From positions 14,887-49,902 of the forward strand of contig PBIE01000001.1 in assembly GCA_002720375.1 (NCBI GenBank): a stretch of 35,016 bases of DNA, in the 5' to 3' direction. Position 1 is the first letter of the stretch; each line of letters opens with the position of its first letter. Below are positions 16,894 through 24,906 of this stretch, in pieces. Source of the DNA: Crocinitomicaceae bacterium. GTDB taxonomy: Bacteria; Bacteroidota; Bacteroidia; Flavobacteriales_D; Sanyastnellaceae. The translations under genes were made by a program, and so were the position numbers. The notes beneath the pieces were generated by a model. The model was not told where the DNA came from. It did no database searches and was given only the letters and a program-made list of their open reading frames with translations.

Positions 16894-18254
16894 TCGATGT
16901 GGCGTGAAAGGAACTGTTCGATGTCCCGTTGTCCTCGGGCAGTGGCTTCTTGGATCACTTGAGCCCGCAATGAGGCTTCGGTGGCAAGTTGGCGTCGGGC
17001 GTTGAGAAGTGCGGTCATGCGGTATTTTCCGCTGCGGTCTACTTCGCCGTTGGATCGGGATGGATACAGGCTGCCCGAATTCACTTGGCTCACGGCGTAT
17101 TCGACGGCGTCTTGCGCGTGGACTTGCTCGACTTCGGACAGCAACACCTCTCCAGTTTCCGTGCTGATTAGTTTGATTTCGAACTTGAGTAAAACACTGC
17201 GTCGCTGTGTGTGGAGCACATAGCGGGCGGGGGCATAGGCAGCGACCTTTTTGATGTTGCCTTCTTCGTCTTTGACATCCTTAAAGTATTTCCGGAATCC
17301 TTGTCTGGTTGAGCTTAGAGGGTTTCCAGTTTCTGAAGAATAGGTGAGGATGGCACCAGAAAGTATGGCGCGCGCGCCTGCCAGTTCTCCAACAGCGACA
17401 CTTTCGTCTGAAATGCCTGAAAGCGACAACTCCTGCTCTGCGAGTATGTCTTCTCGGAGGGTGCGGTCAACCACACCCAGGAAGGGGTCCTTGGAATTGA
17501 GCAACCCGCGTTGGACTCCACTTCTCAACTCGAGGGCCACGTCCCGTTCCCTGTTGCGGGACTCGAAGTTGGTGACGGCAATGTTGAACCGGCCTGTTTG
17601 GAGGGCTTCAGTGTGAAGTTCGCTGGCATCCTTGTACGCTTTGTCCAAAGCGAGAACCAGGCCCAATGCTTGATGGGCCTCTCGGAACAGGCCCTGTTCC
17701 AATGCGGCTTTTCCCTTTCTGTATTCAGGTTCAGCCTGCGCCGCGGTCAGCAGCTCGGCGGCACCTTCATATTGGGGGTCGAGGCGCAAAATTTCTTTGA
17801 ACGTGGTTTCGGCCGCTGCGAATTGCTCTTTGTCGAGTTGCATGTGGCCGAGGTCGTTGAGTTCAATCAAGTGGTCGTCCACCAGATCGGCATGATCGGA
17901 TTCAACAGAGGCAGGGACATTGAGGGTCACGCCTACGGCTGCCACCGAGGCCTTAAATGCCGTCATCCGATCGTATTCCGCAATGGCATCTGCGCGGCGA
18001 CCAGCGAGGGCGGCGCGCTGAAATTCGCCGATGTGAATATCCAAAACGCCTTGCCCCGTCAATTTCAAGCCCACCATTGCGTCAACATATCCAGGCCGTT
18101 TGCGGAGTGCCATGGTGTAGAGGCTGGCCGCTTGCTCATTGAATCCCGCAGCGGAGAGCTCGCCAGCACGCTTGCTCATGGACTTCGGCCCATTGCAGGC
18201 GACGAGAATGAGAGCCAATCCAAACAGGGGGAGGAGGGGATGGAAGCGGACCAT
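16890..18254 (-). CDS. CsgG-like lipoprotein with N-terminal TPR-like repeats
   Basis: A 454-residue lipoprotein with a lipobox at LILVAC (lipidated C20). Residues about 25-210 form helical TPR-like repeats (AASLYTMALRKRPGY, AETTFKEILRLDPQYEGA, EAHQALGLVLALDKAY). From about 215 it is CsgG-like: FNIAVTNFESRNRE, a helix with LREDILAEQE, then GARAILSGAILTYSSE, and later beta strands with VLLKFEIKLISTETGEVL. CsgG forms the curli secretion pore, but related lipoproteins in other bacteria are not curli exporters, and no curli subunit gene is present. It is the first gene of the three-lipoprotein operon and is divergent from the saccharopine dehydrogenase-family gene. Confidence 0.8.
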   Translation of the reverse strand: MVRFHPLLPLFGLALILVACNGPKSMSKRAGELSAAGFNEQAASLYTMALRKRPGYVDAMVGLKLTGQGVLDIHIGEFQRAALAGRRADAIAEYDRMTAFKASVAAVGVTLNVPASVESDHADLVDDHLIELNDLGHMQLDKEQFAAAETTFKEILRLDPQYEGAAELLTAAQAEPEYRKGKAALEQGLFREAHQALGLVLALDKAYKDASELHTEALQTGRFNIAVTNFESRNRERDVALELRSGVQRGLLNSKDPFLGVVDRTLREDILAEQELSLSGISDESVAVGELAGARAILSGAILTYSSETGNPLSSTRQGFRKYFKDVKDEEGNIKKVAAYAPARYVLHTQRRSVLLKFEIKLISTETGEVLLSEVEQVHAQDAVEYAVSQVNSGSLYPSRSNGEVDRSGKYRMTALLNARRQLATEASLRAQVIQEATARGQRDIEQFLSRHIE

Positions 18255-18377
18255 GCGAGATTGAGTTTGTTGTGAGCGTTGAAATTAGGCCAATGGCCAT
18301 GTGGTGTGGACAAGTCCCGTGCCAAGTATTTCAAGGCATGTTATTGTCTTCTGTCTGCGGCCTCCGAAATTCGTGCC

Positions 18378-19721
18378 ATGTCCAAATGTATTGTCATCCT
18401 CGGAGCGGGCCGTTCTAGTTCCTCGCTGATACGCCATTTGTTGCAGAACGCAAGTTCTGAAGGGTTCACCGTGCGCATTGGTGATCTGGACTTGGCTCTG
18501 GCCGAAAAGAAGGCGGAGGATCACCCATGCGCGTCAACTTTTGCTTTGGATGCCGGGAACCCCGAAGCAAGGCGCAAGGAGATTGAGGCTGCCGACTTGG
18601 TGATCAGTATGCTGCCGGCTTTCTTTCACCCTGAGGTTGCTCGGGATGCAATTGCAACCCGGACGCCATTGATTACGCCAAGTTACCTTTCTGCAGAGAT
18701 TGCAGGAATGGATGCCGAGGCCAAGTCGGCTGGGATTCCCATCCTCAATGAACTGGGTTTGGACCCGGGTATTGATCATTTGAGTGCCATGGAGGTCATT
18801 GACGGATTGCGCTCCACTGGCTCGACTTTGACGGGTTTTGAGAGTTACACCGGAGGGCTTGTCGCTCCCGAAAGCGATGACAACCCATGGCATTACAAAT
18901 TCACGTGGAATCCGCGCAATGTTGTTTTGGCAGGTCAAGGTGGATCGGCGACGTTTAAGGAGAACGGCCGAATTCGGGTATTGCCACCGCACCGTCTGTT
19001 CAAAGAGGTTACTCAGATTGATGTGCCCGGTGCAGGCCGATTTGAGGGGTATGCGAATCGAGATTCTTTAGCCTACGAGCAGATTTATGGGATTCAAGGA
19101 ATTGACACACTCGTGCGGGGCACACTGCGGGGTGATGGGTTTTGTGGAGGATGGGATGCTGTGTTCCAATTGGGTATGAACCGAGACGACGCGCAGGTGT
19201 CGTATCCAGAAGGGACCACGTGGCGAGACTTTACAGCCGGATTCTCTGGAGGGGTTCCCATGGGAGCGGATAAATCTGCAGTGCGGGCCGCTGTGGCGCG
19301 GGCAACAGGAGCCGATGGGCCTGCGTTGGACCTGTTGGACTCTATTGGACTGTTTGGGGATGAGCCGTTGGCCAAAAGGGCCGGAAGCCCAGCTGACATT
19401 CTTCAGGAACTGCTCGAAAATCGGTGGGCGTTGCAAGCCGGGGACTTGGATATGATTGTGATGTGGCACCGTTTTCACTACCGCGATGCCCAAGGTCGAG
19501 AGCGCATGAAGACCAGTCATCTTGTTCATATCGGTGAAGACGAAATGCACACGGCGATGTCCCTCACCGTCGGCCTTCCGCTGGCTCTGGCTGCCCGCAT
19601 GTGGGTGGGCGGGGAGTGGAATGGCTCAGGGGTCCTGCTTCCGACGAAACCAGACCTTTATTCTCCCTTACTTAAGGGGTTGCAAAGGGAGGGGATTGTA
19701 TTCACTGAAACTGATATGTAG
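18378..19721 (+). CDS. Saccharopine dehydrogenase family protein
   Basis: A 447-residue protein with an N-terminal Rossmann fold (IVILGAGRSSSSLIRHLL, residues about 4-21) and the family segments DLVISMLPAFFHPEVA, LNELGLDPGIDHLSAM and FTWNPRNVVLAGQ. It resembles the saccharopine dehydrogenase (LYS9/LKR-SDH) branch, which interconverts saccharopine with lysine or with glutamate plus aminoadipate semialdehyde. In Bacteroidota it may serve lysine degradation; a carboxynorspermidine dehydrogenase-type activity is an alternative that sequence alone cannot exclude. The ATG at 18378 is chosen because it starts just before the Rossmann motif; a longer frame upstream has no similarity. A small exported protein gene follows after 8 bases. 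Confidence 0.85.
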   Translation: MSKCIVILGAGRSSSSLIRHLLQNASSEGFTVRIGDLDLALAEKKAEDHPCASTFALDAGNPEARRKEIEAADLVISMLPAFFHPEVARDAIATRTPLITPSYLSAEIAGMDAEAKSAGIPILNELGLDPGIDHLSAMEVIDGLRSTGSTLTGFESYTGGLVAPESDDNPWHYKFTWNPRNVVLAGQGGSATFKENGRIRVLPPHRLFKEVTQIDVPGAGRFEGYANRDSLAYEQIYGIQGIDTLVRGTLRGDGFCGGWDAVFQLGMNRDDAQVSYPEGTTWRDFTAGFSGGVPMGADKSAVRAAVARATGADGPALDLLDSIGLFGDEPLAKRAGSPADILQELLENRWALQAGDLDMIVMWHRFHYRDAQGRERMKTSHLVHIGEDEMHTAMSLTVGLPLALAARMWVGGEWNGSGVLLPTKPDLYSPLLKGLQREGIVFTETDM

Positions 19722-19729
19722 AATTGATC

Positions 19730-20206
19730 ATGCGGGTTTCACCATTGCTGATTGTCCTGTTATGCGTTGGCGCTTGGTCTCCGTTGTCTTCAGGTTCAAT
19801 GGGGCCTTGGCCTTGTGATCAGCCGCCTTACGACCCCATGGTGGTTGTGGCTTCTCCAGAAGCGGCCTTGGCTATGGATCGGTGGGCAGTTCGCGCTTTG
19901 CGCCGGGATTTGCGTGGACGAACGTGCGTAGATCAGCAGGAAGTGGTGGACATCCTGCTCGTTCGTTGGCTTCAAGCCCATCCGGAAATCCAAATTGAGC
20001 TGAATGGCACTGAGACAGAGTCGTTGATGAACATCGAAGGGGCCTTTCTTCTCCGACTCAAGGCAGAGGCTTGGGCTGAGTGCAAGGGCCGGAGGGCGTT
20101 GTTTCCCCGCTCTTGGGGAAGCCGCTCTGAAGATCGGCAGCAAGGGAGCAAGCGAGATGCCTTCGTCCGCCGCGTTGGCGAAAAGTGGGGGGGCAGGAAA
20201 AAGTGA
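19730..20206 (+). CDS. Exported protein of unknown function
   Basis: A 158-residue protein with a likely signal peptide (MRVSPLLIVLLCVGAW). The mature part is helical and rich in A, R and E, with three cysteines (in PWPCDQPP, GRTCVDQ and AECKGRR), and ends in a basic tail. No known domain was recognised. The ATG at 19730 is preferred over an in-frame TTG two codons earlier. It follows the saccharopine dehydrogenase-family gene by 8 bases and is probably co-transcribed. Its stop codon lies inside the stem of a terminator that faces the minus strand. An opposite-strand frame also exists here, but the signal peptide and operon position favour this one. Confidence 0.6.
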   Translation: MRVSPLLIVLLCVGAWSPLSSGSMGPWPCDQPPYDPMVVVASPEAALAMDRWAVRALRRDLRGRTCVDQQEVVDILLVRWLQAHPEIQIELNGTETESLMNIEGAFLLRLKAEAWAECKGRRALFPRSWGSRSEDRQQGSKRDAFVRRVGEKWGGRKK

Positions 20207-20236
20207 AGGGGCCACCTTCCGGCAGCCCCTTCTCAC
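20198..20236 (-). terminator. rho-independent terminator facing the minus strand
   Basis: Read on the minus strand, a GC-rich stem (GTGA, a two-base bulge, AGGGGC; returning GGCCCCTTCAC) with a GGAA loop at 20219-20222 is followed directly by TTTTT (20198-20202). On the plus strand no T run follows. It therefore implies a minus-strand transcript coming from 20237 or beyond, where no protein gene is seen. Confidence 0.7.
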
Positions 20237-20392
20237 CACATTTACCTCACGTGTGCCTTGCGCGGCACTTGCTTCAGGTGGCTTTAGCAGGGGGTGAACC
20301 CCACTGTATTTTTCTGCTGTGAGCATGACCGCTTGACGTCAGCAACGCTCTGCTGGTGGATATACGGATTTACGTTGAATAGGTTTCATTTT
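20198..20392 (-). ncRNA. candidate small RNA of about 190 bases, divergent from ispH
   Basis: The terminator at 20198-20236 needs a minus-strand transcript, and the only space is the gap before ispH. Reading that strand, a -7-like TATGTTTTG occurs at 20397-20405. The stretch down to the terminator holds two more short hairpins: GGGG/CCCC around TTCA (20291-20302) and GTGCC/GGCAC around GCGCAA (20251-20266). Only very short frames exist, the best being 16 codons starting MKPIQRK. The RNA class is unknown: the RNase P, tmRNA and SRP core motifs looked for were not found. The 5' end is a guess. Confidence 0.35.
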
Positions 20393-20665
20393 CGATCAAA
20401 ACATACTACAGCAGGTGTTGGGGAGAGAATCAATCTCTTTATTGAACGCTCAGTACGAGGTGGTTTTTTGTGGTTGCTACCGGGCATATTTTGCCTAGAA
20501 GAGGCAAACCAGATGGAGGCAAGGAACATGAAGGTCCATGTGGTGTTCAAACAGTATTAAAGCGATGAAAACACTGAACCTGAGATGGACTTTTGGTGCG
20601 CTGGGTTGCACAGGAGGAATTCGATTGCTTCGTAAGCACGCACTGTCCCCGTACTTTCGTTTTTC
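20237..20665. other. gene-free stretch upstream of ispH
   Basis: About 430 bases without a convincing protein gene. The left half holds the candidate small RNA. The right half has a 7-bp hairpin (TTTGCCT at 20490-20496, AGGCAAA at 20502-20508), a 5-bp one (AGAGA/TCTCT, 20424-20438), and TACTTTCG at 20652-20659, one base from the -7 consensus and directly before the ispH start. An open frame at 20294-20560 on the plus strand has no protein-like character. Confidence 0.6.
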
Positions 20666-21928
20666 ATGAGGACGTTTGACATCCCAGAATCCTATCGCTC
20701 TCCTGTGATTGGCAAGGTCAAGGCCCTTCGCAAGTTGGCCGACCCCAGAAAGCGGGATTTGACGCCAAGCGTTTTGGATTTTGGGTCCGTCCGGTTCGTT
20801 TTGCCTCGGCATTTTGGTTTTTGCTTCGGTGTCGAAAACGCGATCGAAATCGCCTACAAAGCGGTTGCGGAAAACCCCGGAAAGCGCCTGTGGTTGCTCA
20901 GCCAGATGATTCACAATCCAGAGGTCAATGCAGACCTCGAATCTCAGGGCATTGGTTTCTTAATGGATACGGAGGGCGGAATCATCACCCCACTTGATTC
21001 ATTGCGCTCAGATGACGTGGTGATAGTGCCGGCTTTTGGCACCACACTTGAGTTGGAATCCAAGCTGAAGGCCATTGGAGTGGACATTCAAGAGTACAAC
21101 ACGACTTGTCCTTTCGTGGAGAAGGTTTGGAAGCGATCGGAGCAACTTGGAAGAAAGGACTACACCGTCATCATTCACGGAAAGCCCAAACACGAAGAAA
21201 CTAGGGCCACGTTCAGCCAAAGCAGCGCTTTCGCCAAGTCTCTGGTTGTGAAGAATATGGAGGAAGCTAAGGTCTTGGCGGATTTCATTCGAGGCGATCG
21301 AGATTGGTCTGGATTTGAGGATCACTTCGCTGGTCGAAGCAGCGCTGGGTTTTCGGTTCCTGAGGATTTGTCTCGGTTTGGTGTGGTCAACCAGACGACC
21401 ATGTTGGCCAGTGACACACAAGCCATTGCCGATCATCTCAAGCAGGCGCTTCGCGAACGCGATGCCGGGTCCGACGATCGGTTTGCCAGTACGAGGGACA
21501 CACTGTGTTACGCCACTTTGGACAACCAGACGGCCACCACAGGAGCGTTGGATGCCATGGGGGGGGAGTCGGACTTGGCTGTGGTCGTTGGGGGGTACAA
21601 CTCGAGCAATACAAGTCACTTGGTTGAACTCTGTGAAGAGCGCATGCCGACTTGGTATGTATCTGGTGCTGATGAATTTGGGGAAGACGGTTCGCTGGGG
21701 TATTTCGACATGCACGATGCCCAAAGGAAGGAGACAAAGGGCTGGTGGCCTGAGGCTTCTGGGTCTGGAAGGGCGCTTACAGTCCTGTTGACATCCGGTG
21801 CTTCATGCCCTGACAGTGCAGTTGACAGGGTGTTGCAGAAAATTCTTGAACGGGCCGGTGGTGGACGCGATGTGGATGATGTGTTGCAGCAATTTGAGCA
21901 AGACCAGTCAAATTTGGGGTCAATATGA
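20666..21928 (+). CDS. ispH: 4-hydroxy-3-methylbut-2-enyl diphosphate reductase, long form
   Basis: A 420-residue IspH (LytB), the last enzyme of the MEP pathway, which reduces HMBPP to IPP and DMAPP with a [4Fe-4S] cluster. The three cluster cysteines are visible: C53 in GFCFGVENAI, C148 in NTTCPFVEK and C381 in TSGASCPDSAV. Other family segments are LLSQMIHNPEVN, IIHGKPKHEETRAT and VVVGGYNSSNTSHL. It is longer than the roughly 300-residue enterobacterial form because of an N-terminal extension of about 40 residues and inserts, like the plant/cyanobacterial type. The first good ATG is at 20666. It heads an operon with a small membrane protein (ATGA overlap) and mutL, and it supplies precursors to the carotenoid genes downstream. 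Confidence 0.95.
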   Translation: MRTFDIPESYRSPVIGKVKALRKLADPRKRDLTPSVLDFGSVRFVLPRHFGFCFGVENAIEIAYKAVAENPGKRLWLLSQMIHNPEVNADLESQGIGFLMDTEGGIITPLDSLRSDDVVIVPAFGTTLELESKLKAIGVDIQEYNTTCPFVEKVWKRSEQLGRKDYTVIIHGKPKHEETRATFSQSSAFAKSLVVKNMEEAKVLADFIRGDRDWSGFEDHFAGRSSAGFSVPEDLSRFGVVNQTTMLASDTQAIADHLKQALRERDAGSDDRFASTRDTLCYATLDNQTATTGALDAMGGESDLAVVVGGYNSSNTSHLVELCEERMPTWYVSGADEFGEDGSLGYFDMHDAQRKETKGWWPEASGSGRALTVLLTSGASCPDSAVDRVLQKILERAGGGRDVDDVLQQFEQDQSNLGSI

Positions 21929-22281
21929 AGCCCCCGCGTTTGCCCAGTCCATTTCGGAATGTCCGTTCCGCACCGAATCGATTTTCGTTTCGCTCAGCGC
22001 ATGTGGATGCGCGTGCGATAAAATGGAAGGAGCGACGGGAGGCGATAGAGGCCGAAGTCTACGGCCATGTAGATGGCGGTCCTCGAAAACTTCGCTTTCG
22101 CGGTGAGGGCAGCACCCGGACACATAGGGAGGGTCGCTTGGCTTCCTTGCAGCGTTCTCGTCGTCAGGCCATGTTCCGGAGCACAGCCATTCTTTTGGTT
22201 CTCCTGTATGCTGCTTGGGCGGGTCTTCAATGGGTGGAGACCACTGATTTTGCGCGTGAATTTTTGATTCCGGCTGACTGA
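21925..22281 (+). CDS. Small basic membrane protein upstream of mutL
   Basis: A 118-residue protein with a strongly basic N-terminal 80 residues (many R and K, e.g. IKWKERREAIEAEVYG and LQRSRRQAMF) and one C-terminal membrane helix (about 85-102, FRSTAILLVLLYAAWAGL). It overlaps the ispH stop by 4 bases (ATGA), and its stop shares a base with the mutL start (TGATG), so it is translationally coupled on both sides. Many Bacteroidota have a small basic protein just upstream of mutL, which supports it being a real gene. Function is unknown. Confidence 0.7.
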   Translation: MKPPRLPSPFRNVRSAPNRFSFRSAHVDARAIKWKERREAIEAEVYGHVDGGPRKLRFRGEGSTRTHREGRLASLQRSRRQAMFRSTAILLVLLYAAWAGLQWVETTDFAREFLIPAD

Positions 22282-24182
22282 TGGGGACGATGACCGATAC
22301 GAGAATTCAGCGCTTGCCTGAGCACGTGGCCAATCAGATCGCGGCTGGTGAGGTGGTCCAGCGGCCGGCTTCGGTGGTTAAGGAGTTGATGGAAAACGCA
22401 TTGGATGCGGGTGCCTCGCTAATCGAGGTTGAACTGAAGGATGCAGGTCGAAATCGGATTGTGGTAGAGGACAACGGTATGGGCATGGGCTCAGAGGATG
22501 CTGCGCTTTGTTTTGAGCGTCATGCTACATCAAAGTTGCGTTCCGCCGATGATTTGCTCGCGCTTGCAACAATGGGTTTCCGAGGAGAGGCACTGGCCAG
22601 TATTGCGAGCATTGCTCGCGTGGAATTGCGCACGCGGCGTGCCGAGGACGAGTTGGGTGTGCGTTTGGTGGTGGAAGGTGGAGCACATCAGCCTGTTGAG
22701 GCTATGCCATGTTCAGTGGGCACCAGAATGGTGGTCAAACACTTGTTCTTCAATGTGCCTGCCCGCCGAAATTTTTTGAAAAGTGATTCTGTTGAATTGA
22801 GACACGCCATCGATGAGTTCCAGCGGATTGCCTTGGCCCATCCCGAATGCGCATTCCGTCTCAGTCACAATGAAGGGGAGCTTTTTGACTTGCCTGTCGG
22901 CACCCTGAGGCAGCGACTGGTTCGGGTGTTTGGTGCCAAGTACGACGAGCGGCTTGTGCCAGTCGAGGAGCGGACAGATGTGGTCTCATTGGCCGGTTTC
23001 GTCGGTAAGCCTGAATTTGCGCGCCGGACCCGAGGCGAGCAATTTCTGTTTGTCAACGGCAGGTTTATCAAACATCCCGCTTTTCACGGGGCCATCATGC
23101 GGGCGATGGATGGATTACTTACACCCGGACAGTTCCCGTTGTATGCACTGTTTTTAGAGGTGGATTCCGCTAGGGTTGATGTCAACATTCACCCCACCAA
23201 GGTGGAGGCTAAATTCCAAGAGCAGGGGTCCATTGTCGCCATTCTGCAGGCGGCAGTGAAGCGGGCTCTCGGCCGATTTCACGTGGCACCTTCCCTTGAT
23301 TTTGATGCCGAGACAGCATTCGATATTGCTCCACCGAAGCCCGGTCAGGAGGTAGAGGAACCAAAGATTCAATTGAATCCGGACTACAATCCCTTCAACG
23401 CAGAAAAAGAAGGGGGTAAAGGGCAATCGGGTGGTCGAGCTTCCCTTGGATCTTGGGGTTCGAAAACTGCATTCAGCGCATCACGAGCAGATGCAACCCG
23501 TCGGTTTTTTGAATCTTCGGGCCCGAACGAATGCCAGGCAGAAGAGGTTGGTCCGGCACGGCTCATTTTTTCTGAGTCGAAGGCCACACAGTCGGTCGAT
23601 AAGGTGCCCCTTGAGTTCGATCAACAGCGGCCTTTGTTCCAGTTGTTTGGCGGGTGGATTGTAACGGCCACACGGAGCGGATTGGTTCTCGTTGACCAAC
23701 ACCGTGCGCATACCAGAATTCTTTACGAACGTTTGTCTTCTGAATTGTCGATGTCGTCAGGGTCTCAGCAGCTCCTTTTTCCTGAGGATTTGGCGGTGGG
23801 CCCATCGGATGTTGCGGTTTTAAAGGGGGCAAAGGCTTCATTGGTGGGGCTTGGCTTTGACTTGACTTTCCCAGAAGAGGGGGTGGTCCGGGTGTCTGGA
23901 TTGCCTCAGGAAGCAGCAGAGGGGTCGCCATCTGTGCTTTTGGATGCAGTCCTTGAGGAGCTGCGGGATGCAGGCGAAGTCGATGTGGACCTCAGACAGA
24001 GCCGGGCCATTGCTGGGGTTGCCCGCGGAGCGGCCATCCCTTCAGGACGGACCTTGACACGCGCAGAGATGTTGGACTTGGTGGATGGACTCTTTGCTTG
24101 CCAAGAGCCTGACCGGGACCCATGGGGACGCTCGACCCTCGCTACCTTTGACAAGGATGCCGTTGAAGCCCGTTTCCGCTGA
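22281..24182 (+). CDS. mutL: DNA mismatch repair protein MutL
   Basis: A 633-residue MutL, which couples mismatch recognition by MutS to strand removal. The GHKL ATPase motifs are clear near the N-terminus: ELMENALDAGAS, VVEDNGMGMG, HATSKL and TMGFRGEALASI. The N-terminal half ends near residue 335, followed by a low-similarity linker and the C-terminal dimerisation domain. At the site of the endonuclease motif DQHA(x)2E(x)4E this protein has DQHRAHTRILYE (from about residue 472), lacking the alanine and first glutamate, so nicking activity may be absent. ATG at 22281 or the one three codons later could be used. mutS is not in the window. Confidence 0.96.
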   Translation: MGTMTDTRIQRLPEHVANQIAAGEVVQRPASVVKELMENALDAGASLIEVELKDAGRNRIVVEDNGMGMGSEDAALCFERHATSKLRSADDLLALATMGFRGEALASIASIARVELRTRRAEDELGVRLVVEGGAHQPVEAMPCSVGTRMVVKHLFFNVPARRNFLKSDSVELRHAIDEFQRIALAHPECAFRLSHNEGELFDLPVGTLRQRLVRVFGAKYDERLVPVEERTDVVSLAGFVGKPEFARRTRGEQFLFVNGRFIKHPAFHGAIMRAMDGLLTPGQFPLYALFLEVDSARVDVNIHPTKVEAKFQEQGSIVAILQAAVKRALGRFHVAPSLDFDAETAFDIAPPKPGQEVEEPKIQLNPDYNPFNAEKEGGKGQSGGRASLGSWGSKTAFSASRADATRRFFESSGPNECQAEEVGPARLIFSESKATQSVDKVPLEFDQQRPLFQLFGGWIVTATRSGLVLVDQHRAHTRILYERLSSELSMSSGSQQLLFPEDLAVGPSDVAVLKGAKASLVGLGFDLTFPEEGVVRVSGLPQEAAEGSPSVLLDAVLEELRDAGEVDVDLRQSRAIAGVARGAAIPSGRTLTRAEMLDLVDGLFACQEPDRDPWGRSTLATFDKDAVEARFR

Positions 24183-24195
24183 TTTTGCTAACTGA

Positions 24196-24879
24196 ATGTT
24201 CCAACAAGCCACGCCAGTCGTCCGCAATTTGTTGATCATCAACATCATCTTTTACGTGGTGACGCATTTTTTGGCACCAGAACTGAGGCCGATGTTGGCT
24301 GGTTATTACCCCAGTTCCCCCATGTTTCAGCCTTGGCAGGTGGTGACGCACATGTTCATGCATGCAGGAATGGGACACATCTTCTTCAATATGTTCGCTC
24401 TGTTCATGTTTGGGTCCCAGCTGGAGCGCGTGTGGGGACCAAAGCGCTTTCTGAACTATTATCTCGCCTGCGGCCTTGGGGCTTTTTTCCTTCACGAGAT
24501 TGTCGTGGGGTACGGTTATTACAGTGCGTACGGGACATGGTTCCCAACTGCTGAGGCTCTTTTTCCTAACCTGGGATACAGTGCTGCGGAGCGGGCAGCG
24601 TCGCGGTTGTTTGTGCCTGTCGTTGGGGCGTCTGGGGCTGTTTTTGGCTTGCTGCTCGGTTTTGGCATGCTCTTCCCCAATACGCGGTTGCAGTTGCTTT
24701 TTCCTCCTGTGCCAATCAAAGCCCGCTATTTCGTCCTTGGCTATGGCGCATTGGAGCTGATTTTGGCCTTGGATAACAATCCAGGTGACAATGTTGCGCA
24801 TTTTGCCCACCTCGGGGGGATGGTTTTCGGGTATTTGCTGCTGAAGAAATGGCAAAGGGATCGCGATGCATTTTATTGA
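24196..24879 (+). CDS. Rhomboid family intramembrane serine protease (first of two)
   Basis: A 227-residue polytopic membrane protein of the rhomboid family, which cuts substrates inside the lipid bilayer. The catalytic serine is in VVGASGAVFG (about residue 145) and the histidine in VAHFAHLGG (about 200). The typical HxxxxHxxxNM stretch is present as HMFMHAGMGHIFFNMFAL. About six helices can be seen, with an inserted loop before the serine helix (residues about 110-135). It starts 13 bases after mutL and is followed 27 bases later by a second rhomboid gene. Substrates are unknown. Confidence 0.93.
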   Translation: MFQQATPVVRNLLIINIIFYVVTHFLAPELRPMLAGYYPSSPMFQPWQVVTHMFMHAGMGHIFFNMFALFMFGSQLERVWGPKRFLNYYLACGLGAFFLHEIVVGYGYYSAYGTWFPTAEALFPNLGYSAAERAASRLFVPVVGASGAVFGLLLGFGMLFPNTRLQLLFPPVPIKARYFVLGYGALELILALDNNPGDNVAHFAHLGGMVFGYLLLKKWQRDRDAFY

Positions 24880-24906
24880 GGATTCTCGCGTTGAATCCCT
24901 GTTGAG

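Noticed and set aside
16890-18254. Curli secretion system, because of the CsgG-like protein
   Set aside because: No csgA/B curlin repeats or CsgE/F-like genes are nearby; the TPR half and LPP20 partners point to a different system.
17511-18275. 254-codon open frame on the plus strand opposite the CsgG-like gene
   Set aside because: Antisense to a gene with a clear lipobox and family motifs; no start signal or homology.
20203-20240. SRP (4.5S) RNA core, because of a GGAA loop in the hairpin on the minus strand
   Set aside because: The asymmetric loop and flanking bases of the SRP core are missing, and a T5 run directly follows the stem, which fits a terminator.
20294-20560. 88-codon open frame upstream of ispH on the plus strand
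   Set aside because: Poor start, odd composition with many C, W and F residues, and no operon link; the region looks like RNA or regulatory DNA instead.
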